A stretch of 64,000 nucleotides of DNA from Pseudobacteroides sp035370245 (lineage in GTDB: Bacteria; Bacillota; Clostridia; Acetivibrionales; DSM-2933). The position numbers and the translations under genes were made by a program. Positions 1 to 7,035 of the stretch are shown here, piece after piece. The DNA is taken from NCBI GenBank assembly GCA_035370245.1, contig DAOOVO010000006.1:8662-72661 (forward strand), in the 5' to 3' direction. The stretch's first letter is position 1. Each line of letters starts with the position of its first letter. The notes under the pieces were generated by a model. That model worked only from the letters and a program-made list of their open reading frames with translations, made no database searches and was not told the origin of the DNA.

Positions 1-857
1 TCAAGCCTTTGGGCTTCAAGCAATTTTCCTTCATCCTTAAGTTCCTTGAGCCTTGCCTCCAACTCCTCTTCAATTGTCCTGATCGCCTTTTCCATTTTGG
101 CTCTGGTTGTTGCATAATGGGATGCCGGAAAAATGGAAACATGAGAACGTACTCCTTTAATCTCACCTGTAAGGTGATCAATCTCTGTTATCTTCTCTAT
201 TTCATCACCGAAAAATTCTACTCTTATTACATTCTCCGACGATGAAGCAGGAAATATATCCAGCACATCTCCCTTTGCCCGAAATTTGCTTCTCTTAAAA
301 TCTATCTCATTTCTTTCATACTGAAGGTCAACAAGTCTTCTTATTACCTCGTCCCTGTCTTTTCGCATTCCCGGTCTCAACGAAATCATCAGGTCGGTGT
401 AGTCCTCAGGATCTCCTAAGCCGTATATACAGGATACGCTGGCAACTATAATTACATCCCTTCTTTCAAATAGTGCTGCTGTTGCCGAGTGACGAAGCTT
501 ATCTATCTCGTCATTTATTGAGGAATCCTTCTCAATATATGTATCCGTTGACGGAATATAAGCCTCCGGCTGATAATAATCATAGTAGCTTACAAAATAT
601 TCAACCGCATTGTCAGGAAAAAATTCCTTAAATTCACTGCAAAGCTGGGCTGCCAGTGTTTTATTGTGAGCTATAACCAGAGTCGGCTTTTGAACCTTTT
701 CAATAACATTTGCAATTGTATATGTCTTTCCCGAGCCTGTAACACCCAAAAGGGTCTGATGCTTATATCCCTTAATCAATCCATTTGTCAAAAGCTCTAT
801 GGCTTTAGGCTGATCGCCCCGCGGCACATAATCGGATTTTATTTTAAAATCGGGCAT
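1..857 (-). CDS. uvrB: UvrABC system protein B, 5' part (gene runs off the window)
   Basis: UvrB is the DNA-damage verification helicase of nucleotide excision repair; it is loaded by UvrA and recruits UvrC. About 285 N-terminal residues are visible. They begin MPDFKIKSDY, carry the Walker A motif GVTGSGKT near residue 40, and then the aromatic beta-hairpin segment YYDYYQPEAYIP that inserts between DNA strands. The full protein is usually about 660 residues, so more than half, including helicase motifs IV-VI and the UvrC-contact region, lies left of the window. The ATG at 855-857 is preceded by a GGAAG-type ribosome-binding site. uvrA probably follows outside the window. Identity is very secure. 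Confidence 0.96.
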   Translation of the reverse strand, partial: MPDFKIKSDYVPRGDQPKAIELLTNGLIKGYKHQTLLGVTGSGKTYTIANVIEKVQKPTLVIAHNKTLAAQLCSEFKEFFPDNAVEYFVSYYDYYQPEAYIPSTDTYIEKDSSINDEIDKLRHSATAALFERRDVIIVASVSCIYGLGDPEDYTDLMISLRPGMRKDRDEVIRRLVDLQYERNEIDFKRSKFRAKGDVLDIFPASSSENVIRVEFFGDEIEKITEIDHLTGEIKGVRSHVSIFPASHYATTRAKMEKAIRTIEEELEARLKELKDEGKLLEAQRL

Positions 858-929
858 TTCTGATTGCTTCCTTTCTATAAAAATACTATCCTATAAATAC
901 TATCTTACTCTATAGAATACTATATAACA

Positions 930-1040
930 TTTACCATATCCACACAATACTCTACAATTTACCTGTGGATACTGTTGATAAGTATGTGTACAACTTATTT
1001 TATCGTAACAATTCTGTTGATAACTTTGTCGATAATTTCT
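930..1040. promoter_or_regulatory. Cluster of DnaA-box-like 9-mers in the uvrB-metF spacer
   Basis: Five 9-mers each differ by one base from the DnaA box TTATCCACA or its complement: ATATCCACA (936-944), TGTGGATAC (964-972), TGTTGATAA (973-981 and 1015-1023) and TGTCGATAA (1027-1035). Four lie in the same orientation, and two are directly adjacent. No dnaA, dnaN or AT-rich unwinding element is visible, so this is not called an origin. It could be a DnaA-titration or regulatory site, or unrelated repetition: the same bases read as a short frame with repeated Val-Asp-Asn/Lys. The rest of the 858-1230 spacer shows no convincing gene. Confidence 0.35.
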
Positions 1041-1238
1041 TTTGGAACAAAATTGCATTTTATGTCGACAAATAAACATATGGAGTGTATTCTGTTTATG
1101 TCGCACCCGGAATTTGCCAATATGACTAATGGAAAAGTATATAAGATGAATGATATTATCAGCCTCTTTAAGAAAAATACTGTAACAAATTAATAATATA
1201 AATGTATTTAATTGAATATAGATTGAAAATAATTAAAC

Positions 1239-1266
1239 TTGACAGAATTTACGATTATGATATAAT
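1239..1266 (+). promoter_or_regulatory. Sigma-A type promoter of metF
   Basis: A perfect TTGACA (1239-1244) is followed after 16 bases by a perfect TATAAT (1261-1266). The start codon lies about 80 bases downstream. The short leader shows no recognisable S-box or other riboswitch. Confidence 0.7.
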
Positions 1267-1346
1267 ATTTTAAGATCACGAATTATAAAATAGGAATATA
1301 TTAAAAGCGTTTACTTTTAATATTAATTGCATTTTGGGAGGCCACA

Positions 1347-2222
1347 ATGAAGATAATTGATTTATTTCGCAATAAAAAACCGGTTGTTTCCTTTGAAATA
1401 TTTCCGCCAAAGCTTGATACTCCTCTGGATACTATTTTTGATACTTTAGAGAAGTTCAAGGCACTCGGTCCCGATTATATAAGTGTTACATACGGAGCAG
1501 GAGGCAGTCAGAAAGACCGTACCATTGAAATTTCCTCAAACATAAAGAATTCATATAAAATAGAAAGCATGGCACATCTGACTTGTGTCGGCCATACCGT
1601 TGAAGAAATTGATTTTATTGTAGATTCATTGATAAAAAACAATGTAAAAAATATTTTAGCTCTCAGGGGTGATCCTCCTGTCGACCAGCCGGATTTCGTA
1701 TTCGGCAAAAACGGTTTCAAATATGCATCCGAGCTTATATCCCACATACGACAAAAAAACAATGATGTTTGTATAGGTGCAGCAGCCTATCTTGAGGGGC
1801 ATCCGGAGTGCCGTACAATCAAGGAGGATATGATTAATCTTAAGCATAAAACCGACGCCGGAGTGGATTTTCTTGTTACACAGCTTTTCTTCGATAACAA
1901 GCTTTACTATGAGTTCCAGGAAAGAGCAGCAATTGTCGGTATCAAGTGTCCTGTAACAGCAGGGATAATGCCCATATTCAGTTCAAAAATAAAAGCCATG
2001 ACTGCTAAGAGCGGTTGTTCGATACCCGCCAAGCTGGTGCTTATGCTTGATAAATATCAGGATAATCCGGATGATCTGTTAAAAGCCGGAATAGAATATG
2101 CAAGTATACAAATCCGAGACCTTGTTGATAACGGTGTTGATGGGATTCATTTATATACAATGAACAGACCGAAATCAAGTGCAGAGATTATTAAAAATTG
2201 CGGTTTGCTGAGCAATGGCTAA
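1347..2222 (+). CDS. metF: Methylenetetrahydrofolate reductase
   Basis: A 291-residue FAD-dependent TIM-barrel enzyme that reduces 5,10-methylenetetrahydrofolate to 5-methyltetrahydrofolate, for methionine synthesis and, in acetogenic anaerobes, the methyl branch of CO2 fixation. Family signatures are visible: FEIFPPK with the catalytic Glu near residue 18, VTYGAGGS, ALRGDPP, GAAAYLEGHPE, and FLVTQLFFDN. The length is that of the bacterial single-domain enzyme. The start is supported by GGGAGG six bases upstream and the promoter at 1239-1266. It is transcribed alone, away from uvrB, and ends in a hairpin terminator. No methionine synthase or CO dehydrogenase genes are nearby, so methionine synthesis is the simpler reading. 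Confidence 0.94.
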   Translation: MKIIDLFRNKKPVVSFEIFPPKLDTPLDTIFDTLEKFKALGPDYISVTYGAGGSQKDRTIEISSNIKNSYKIESMAHLTCVGHTVEEIDFIVDSLIKNNVKNILALRGDPPVDQPDFVFGKNGFKYASELISHIRQKNNDVCIGAAAYLEGHPECRTIKEDMINLKHKTDAGVDFLVTQLFFDNKLYYEFQERAAIVGIKCPVTAGIMPIFSSKIKAMTAKSGCSIPAKLVLMLDKYQDNPDDLLKAGIEYASIQIRDLVDNGVDGIHLYTMNRPKSSAEIIKNCGLLSNG

Positions 2223-2226
2223 AAAT

Positions 2227-2266
2227 AAAAAAATGGCTTATCTTTAAGGGATAGGCCATTTTTAAT
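2227..2266 (+). terminator. Rho-independent terminator after metF
   Basis: AAAAATGGCTTATC and GGATAGGCCATTTTT pair across a 6-base loop and end in T residues, directly after the metF stop. The reverse strand also has a T-run, so it may serve the converging spoIVFB transcript too. Confidence 0.75.
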
Positions 2267-2358
2267 ATAAGGAAAATATGTATATCCTTATTCATCCGCC
2301 AAATTTTTTCATATATCAAATCTCATATTCATATCTAACATTACATTCATGTCAAATC

Positions 2359-3246
2359 TCACTCATCAATCAAAATAAACTCTTCGAACGTCATATCCCC
2401 GCTGTGTTTTACTACACCATCCATTATATCCTGCTCCGTAAAAACTTTCATAAGCTTTAAATCATCGTCAAGAACATGGATTATATGGAATCTGTCAAAG
2501 TCCAAATTCCTTATTATGTCGCCCATCCGCATATTTTTAACAACAACCAGATCTCTGGCCGGATATATACCTTTTTTCAACAATCTGGATCTTCTATATA
2601 TAACATCCTTCATATTCATAATTGCTACCTCCCTTTTAAAACTCTTAAGCTCACCAAGTATAAAAATCCCAATGAGCATCAGGCAAAAGTTTGCCATGTT
2701 ATAAGAAACAAGCACGAAACCTATTATTATAAAAAACACCGATAACACATAAGAAACATAACATATGTACTTATGTGCCTTATAGCTACCTATTCTCGCA
2801 GAAGCCAATTCAAAAGCAATTTTCCCCCCATCCATTGGCATAACAGGCAGGAGGTTGAATACTGCAAGACAAATATTAAGGTAAGCGATTAATGTAAATA
2901 TAGATTTATGATATGGAAAAGTTCTAGCAATTATAACGGAAATTATAAATAATAGTATATTAATTAAAGGACCGCATAGAAAAATGATAAGTCTTTGAGT
3001 CTTTATGCTTTTTCCTTGAATCTCAACCTTTAATCCGAAAGGAGATATTTTTAATAAATGAATTGAATTCTTTAGCAAAACAGCTGCAAAAGTATGACCT
3101 AACTCATGGAGCAACATGGAAATATATGCCACAAAGTACTCTTTTGCATAGCCGGATATAACCAGAATGGGTATTACAATGAGAAATAGAAAATCTATTT
3201 CCACTTTATTTACCAGTGATTTTATTACAGCATATAATGAAATCAT
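2359..3246 (-). CDS. spoIVFB: SpoIVFB-like intramembrane metalloprotease (M50) with CBS domain
   Basis: A site-2-protease family membrane enzyme. In Bacillus, SpoIVFB cleaves pro-sigma-K in the mother cell during sporulation. The HExxH zinc motif (LHELGH) lies near residue 46. The third-ligand region reads LLPVMPMDGG, where many relatives have NPDG. There are about six hydrophobic segments and a CBS-like C-terminal domain from about residue 225 that could sense ATP. The ATG at 3246 lies just after the spoIVFA stop, implying translational coupling; a TTG at 3258 overlapping that stop is an alternative. Position directly after the M23-domain gene matches the Bacillus spoIVFA-spoIVFB pair. The substrate is inferred. 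Confidence 0.87.
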   Translation of the reverse strand: MISLYAVIKSLVNKVEIDFLFLIVIPILVISGYAKEYFVAYISMLLHELGHTFAAVLLKNSIHLLKISPFGLKVEIQGKSIKTQRLIIFLCGPLINILLFIISVIIARTFPYHKSIFTLIAYLNICLAVFNLLPVMPMDGGKIAFELASARIGSYKAHKYICYVSYVLSVFFIIIGFVLVSYNMANFCLMLIGIFILGELKSFKREVAIMNMKDVIYRRSRLLKKGIYPARDLVVVKNMRMGDIIRNLDFDRFHIIHVLDDDLKLMKVFTEQDIMDGVVKHSGDMTFEEFILIDE

Positions 3247-3250
3247 ACTA

Positions 3251-4222
3251 TCAGCCAATTTTTACATAACCCAACGGATCTACCGGTTTATTATCCTTCC
3301 AAATCTCAAAATGCAAATGCGGCCCGGTCGAAGAACCTGTACTTCCTACCTTGGCTATAACATCTCCCTGTTTAACCATATTTCCAACCTTTGCAATTAC
3401 TACTGAGCAATGTGCATAAAGAGTAATATAACCATTCTGATGATCAATTTTCACTAAATTGCCGAATGTAGAGCAAGGCCCTGCCTCAATAACCTTCCCT
3501 GCCATTGCCGCTTTAATAGCTACACCGTAATTTGCTTTTAAATCTATTCCTTTATGCGGTTCAACCGAACCTTTTATTGGATGTATTCTATCACCAAATT
3601 TGGAACCTAATGGTGCATCTACAGGTAATATAAATTTTAGATTTGCTTTATCTTCTGTTCCGCTTTTTTGAGAATCCTTTGTACTGCTTTCATTCGTCTT
3701 TGGCTGACTTTTTGAAATGTTTTCACCTGTACTTTTTTCATCAGCATTGACTTCACTTTCTTCAGTATCGGACTCTTCTATTATTCCTCCGTAATCCAAT
3801 TTGGTAAAATCCTCATCATACTTATAGACCTGTGCACTTGCGGGAACAGCACTATCTTCCGCATCGCTTATATCAATGGACTTTTCATCTCCATCTTCTG
3901 TATTCTTGTTAACATCCACATCTTCAACATCCTTATTAAAACTCCTTTTCTTAAGTACATCGGTAAATGCGTATATTTTGCCGAAGATCTCGCTCACCTC
4001 AACATTATGCTCCATAACATAGCCGACCTTATCGGTAAAAAATTCTGTTGCGGGTGAATTAAAATTCATAGAAGCACTTACAAGTAAAAAAATCAAAACT
4101 GAAAATATAAGCTGTTTAAAAATGATAACAGCTATTCTACTATTGCTTTCACTGCTTTTTTTCTTTCTTCTTTTATATGTATTTCTACGCTGATATGATC
4201 CTCTAGTCGTAGTATTATCCAT
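3251..4222 (-). CDS. spoIVFA: SpoIVFA-like membrane-anchored M23/LytM protein
   Basis: A 323-residue protein with a basic, Arg/Lys-rich cytoplasmic N-terminus, one transmembrane segment near residues 30-55, an acidic Ser/Glu-rich linker to about residue 195, and a C-terminal LytM/M23 domain. In Bacillus SpoIVFA holds SpoIVFB inactive until the forespore signals. The zinc ligands look complete: HKGID (HxxxD), YAHC and HLHFE (HxH), so hydrolase activity cannot be excluded, unlike degenerate LytM scaffolds. The ATG at 4222 follows AAGGA by 8 bases and is preferred to the upstream ATG. A plain M23 peptidase would be the reading without its partner spoIVFB. Confidence 0.8.
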   Translation of the reverse strand: MDNTTTRGSYQRRNTYKRRKKKSSESNSRIAVIIFKQLIFSVLIFLLVSASMNFNSPATEFFTDKVGYVMEHNVEVSEIFGKIYAFTDVLKKRSFNKDVEDVDVNKNTEDGDEKSIDISDAEDSAVPASAQVYKYDEDFTKLDYGGIIEESDTEESEVNADEKSTGENISKSQPKTNESSTKDSQKSGTEDKANLKFILPVDAPLGSKFGDRIHPIKGSVEPHKGIDLKANYGVAIKAAMAGKVIEAGPCSTFGNLVKIDHQNGYITLYAHCSVVIAKVGNMVKQGDVIAKVGSTGSSTGPHLHFEIWKDNKPVDPLGYVKIG

Positions 4223-4334
4223 TATTCTCATCCTTAGGTATAGTATTTTATATTAGTCCAGTATAAGGTCATTTTACAAACACCTTTTTACCTGATCATT
4301 TAAATTATATTAATTTATAAAAAATATATGCTAA

Positions 4335-4391
4335 AAAAATAACCAACTGTATACGACCAAATCTATCGGCGTTATTACAGTTGGTTATTAT
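4335..4391 (-). terminator. Terminator after mgsA
   Basis: On the minus strand AATAACCAACTGTA pairs with TACAGTTGGTTATT across a ~20-base loop and is followed by a run of T. It separates mgsA from the downstream spoIVFA-spoIVFB pair, implying that pair is at least partly transcribed separately. Confidence 0.7.
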
Positions 4392-4420
4392 AATGTTAAA
4401 TCTATATATTTAAAATCTTA

Positions 4421-4822
4421 TTAATAACTTGGATTTATCAACTCTCTCCAAGCCAAATCCCCTCTATCAAGACTCTTAATCAACATTTCAGCAGTTGCAA
4501 CGTTTGTCGCAAACGGTATATTGTTAGTATCACAATGTTGTAAAAGCAATGTAATATCGGGTTCATGAGACTTAGGTGATACCGGATCCCTCAAAAAAAT
4601 AACCAAATCAATCTCATTATAGGCTACTCTTGCAGCTATTTGCTGCTCCCCTAAAAGTCCGGGGGCACACATATTGATATTTAGACCCGTCTGTTCCATT
4701 ATCATCGATCCTGTTGTGCCGGTAGCAATGAGACTATGGGATTGCAAAATACCTTTATATGCTATACAAAAAGCTACCATAAGCTCTTTCTTCGTATCAT
4801 GGGCTATTAATGCTATATTCAT
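4421..4822 (-). CDS. mgsA: Methylglyoxal synthase (active-site variant)
   Basis: A 133-residue MGS-fold protein. Methylglyoxal synthase converts dihydroxyacetone phosphate to methylglyoxal and phosphate, a bypass that relieves sugar-phosphate stress. Conserved landmarks are LIAHDTKK (His8, Asp9, Lys12), ATGTTG (phosphate binding), FLRDP, SHEPD and ATNVATAE. One position is odd: the usual GPxGGDQQ, whose Asp (Asp71 in E. coli) is a catalytic base, reads APGLLGEQQ here, so Glu59 replaces Asp and the preceding glycines differ. Activity may be altered. It sits between minE and spoIVFA, which is not part of the Bacillus order. Family membership is sure, catalytic competence less so. Confidence 0.88.
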   Translation of the reverse strand: MNIALIAHDTKKELMVAFCIAYKGILQSHSLIATGTTGSMIMEQTGLNINMCAPGLLGEQQIAARVAYNEIDLVIFLRDPVSPKSHEPDITLLLQHCDTNNIPFATNVATAEMLIKSLDRGDLAWRELINPSY

Positions 4823-4866
4823 TGAACTGTACCATCCATTAAATTTTGCGTTATATTTTGCATATA

Positions 4867-4927
4867 AAATGCCATTAATCTTTTACATTTATATTCTAAT
4901 AAATGTAAGATTAATAACGTATTTAAT
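4867..4927. repeat. Dispersed palindromic element, copy at minE 3' end
   Basis: The core TTAATCTTTTACATTTAT / ATAAATGTAAGATTAATAACGTATTTAA matches the elements at 12376 and 12579, with a diverged left outer arm. It lies between minE and mgsA. A short GCGGT...ACCGC hairpin (4928-4945), overlapping the minE stop, adjoins it. Confidence 0.65.
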
Positions 4928-4935
4928 GCGGTTAA

Positions 4936-5220
4936 TTATTTACCGCTGTTTTTAACATTCCTGATGGGTATATTAGCTACCAATGCAGGAACAACACTAT
5001 CTCCGTCATCGCCTTTTGTCCTGGTAATTTGCAAATCTAAAGCACCTTCGTCTATTTCCATATAATTCTGAATAACTTTAATTATTTCACCTTTTACCAT
5101 TTCAAGAAACTGAGGAGAAACATTAGCCCTGTCGTGAATCAAAACAAGCTTTAATCTCTCTTTTGCAACGTCTTTTGAAGTCTTTGACCTACCAAACAAC
5201 TTTGCCAAATCCAATAACAT
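4936..5220 (-). CDS. minE: Cell division topological specificity factor MinE
   Basis: A 94-residue MinE. It stimulates the MinD ATPase and confines the MinC/MinD inhibitor to the cell poles. The N-terminus MLLDLAKLFGRSK is the amphipathic membrane-targeting piece. KERLKLVLIHDR at about 21-32 is the anti-MinCD helix, and the rest is the topological domain. AGGAGG lies 7 bases before the ATG. It follows minD after 14 bases, forming minC-minD-minE. Having MinE gives this rod-shaped, spore-forming Firmicute an oscillator-capable Min set, as in many Clostridia but not Bacillus. The stop codon lies inside a small inverted repeat. Confidence 0.93.
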   Translation of the reverse strand: MLLDLAKLFGRSKTSKDVAKERLKLVLIHDRANVSPQFLEMVKGEIIKVIQNYMEIDEGALDLQITRTKGDDGDSVVPALVANIPIRNVKNSGK

Positions 5221-5234
5221 ATGTTTCCCTCCTT

Positions 5235-6035
5235 TTAATTAGCTTTCAGACCTAGTAGTTTTTTAAGCCTTACAACAAAACCTTCATCTGTTTCCAAATT
5301 AAGCAAAGGAACCTCTTCGCCCATTATCCTTCTTGTAATATTTCTATAAGCTTCACCGGCTAATGATTTACTGTCGTTTACAGCAGGTTCCCCTCTATTT
5401 GTAGATACTACTATCTTTTCATCATCAGGAACAACCCCTATTACATCAATAGCAAGAATGTCGACTATATCGTCAATGGACATCATATCTCCACGTTTTA
5501 CCATGTCAACTCTTACTCTGTTAATAAGAAGCTTCGGATTCCTAATCTCATTAGCCTCCAATAGTCCTATTATCCTATCGGCATCCCTTACAGCCGATAC
5601 TTCCGGTGTAGTAACAACAATAGCTCTGTTTGCCCCTGCTATTGCATTTTTAAAACCCTGTTCTATACCGGCAGGACAATCTACAATAATATAATCGAAC
5701 TCTGCTCTTAGCTCATCACAAAGCTTAATCATTTGCTCAGGATTCACCGCTGACTTGTCTCTTGTCTGTGCAGCAGGAAGAAGATACAGACCGTCATAGC
5801 GCTTGTCCTTTATTAATGCCTGTTTCACCCTGCATGTCCCCTCAACAACATCCACCAAGTCATAAACAATTCTATTTTCCAAACCCATTACAACATCAAG
5901 ATTTCTAAGTCCTATATCAGTATCCACTAAAACTACTTTTTTACCTTTAAGTGCCAACCCAGCTCCAATATTGGCGGTAGTAGTAGTTTTTCCAACTCCA
6001 CCTTTACCTGAAGTAATTACAATAACCTCACTCAT
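5235..6035 (-). CDS. minD: Septum site-determining ATPase MinD
   Basis: A 266-residue deviant-Walker ParA-type ATPase that dimerises on the membrane with ATP and recruits MinC. GKGGVGKT (residues 10-17) with the signature Lys11 is intact. It is followed by LVDTDIGLRNLD (switch I) and IIVDCPAGIEQG (switch II, Walker B). The last ten residues contain LKKLLGL, the amphipathic membrane-targeting helix. A GGGGG ribosome-binding site precedes the ATG. Together with minC and minE it places the Z-ring; a role in asymmetric sporulation division is plausible from the neighbouring spoIVF genes. Confidence 0.96.
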   Translation of the reverse strand: MSEVIVITSGKGGVGKTTTTANIGAGLALKGKKVVLVDTDIGLRNLDVVMGLENRIVYDLVDVVEGTCRVKQALIKDKRYDGLYLLPAAQTRDKSAVNPEQMIKLCDELRAEFDYIIVDCPAGIEQGFKNAIAGANRAIVVTTPEVSAVRDADRIIGLLEANEIRNPKLLINRVRVDMVKRGDMMSIDDIVDILAIDVIGVVPDDEKIVVSTNRGEPAVNDSKSLAGEAYRNITRRIMGEEVPLLNLETDEGFVVRLKKLLGLKAN

Positions 6036-6258
6036 TTATTTATCCCCCTAAAATAATATCCTTGAAAGTCGCTGTTTACCGCATACATGAAGCAATTTAT
6101 ATAACCTCTTTAAGGAAATTATCTCTTTAAACCGCAACCTTAAATAATTAGATTATATTGAAATTTTGATAAATCACAAATAAATTAAGATGATATGAAT
6201 ACAAAACACCCATATTAAAAATATATATTTCTTTTCATGTTTTGTCAATGATGTATAC

Positions 6259-6942
6259 CTATTTATGTTGCGGTAGATATCTTTCAATATATACCGTGTT
6301 ATCCTTTATATAAGCAATCTCGGGAACAAATGTGACAACAGCTTCCTTCTCATCAGGCGGTCTGGTAATAACATCGGCAATCCTCAACTGTGTGGGCTGC
6401 AAATTAAGTGCTGCTACCACAGCCTCCTTGTTGCCGTCGGCACCTGCATGAACAATGCCACGCAGAGAACCCATTACAATAACATTTCCTGTAGCAACAA
6501 CTTCAGCACCTGGATTGACATCCCCTAGAACTATTATATTTCCGTCAAAGCTCAATAATTGTCCTGATCTGAGGGTGCCTTTATGAAATCTGCATATTCC
6601 TTCATCAATGCCTTTAAAATATAATATTTTCTTCATTTCAATCTTATTTAAGGGCTTTGGTCTGGATTCCTTAACCTGCACCTGCTGTTCCGTATCACGG
6701 CTGAAGCTTTTGATTTTGGCACCGCTTTTGGATGTTAAAAGCTCTAAAAGCTTAGCCTCTTCTTCCTTGGAAAGTTTTCTACCTCTATATCTCACGTCAA
6801 GAATAGCACCTTTGAAAAATTTTCCGGCAGCAGCTATCTTTTTTTCCATCTGAGTATATATATTCCCAAACGCTTCATCTTCTTTAAGAATAACTGTAAG
6901 GCCATTTACAGTACCCTTAAACAATACACTACTTTCCTCCAT
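6259..6942 (-). CDS. minC: Septum site-determining protein MinC
   Basis: A 227-residue FtsZ-polymerisation inhibitor. The N-terminal domain (about 1-105) contacts FtsZ. The C-terminal right-handed beta-helix (about 115-220) shows the repeated turns GDVNPGAEVVATGNVIVMGS and GIVHAGADGN that bind MinD. The start follows GGGGG by 9 bases. The 220-base gap to minD, with no terminator seen, is large for this operon. It may hold a second promoter, but none is obvious. Confidence 0.94.
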   Translation of the reverse strand: MEESSVLFKGTVNGLTVILKEDEAFGNIYTQMEKKIAAAGKFFKGAILDVRYRGRKLSKEEEAKLLELLTSKSGAKIKSFSRDTEQQVQVKESRPKPLNKIEMKKILYFKGIDEGICRFHKGTLRSGQLLSFDGNIIVLGDVNPGAEVVATGNVIVMGSLRGIVHAGADGNKEAVVAALNLQPTQLRIADVITRPPDEKEAVVTFVPEIAYIKDNTVYIERYLPQHK

Positions 6943-7035
6943 CCATTATACCCCCATATTATTATAAATTATATGGAACAAAACCCATTGAAATTTTGTC
7001 AACTTATAAATTATATCAAAACCAATTATACTTTT

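Noticed and set aside
930..1040. Chromosomal replication origin
   Set aside because: DnaA-like boxes are present, but no dnaA/dnaN/rpmH, no AT-rich unwinding stretch next to them and all boxes carry a mismatch.
900..1106. 68-codon minus-strand frame across the same spacer
   Set aside because: Antisense of the box cluster, Cys/Gln/Tyr-rich with no initiation signal.
975..1193. 72-codon open frame in the uvrB-metF spacer, and a 36-codon frame (GTG at 965) with repeated Val-Asp-Asn/Lys
   Set aside because: No ribosome-binding site; low-complexity composition caused by the TGTTGATAA-type repeats. A weak resemblance of the 72-codon tail to a copper-amine-oxidase-like domain fragment is not enough to call a pseudogene.
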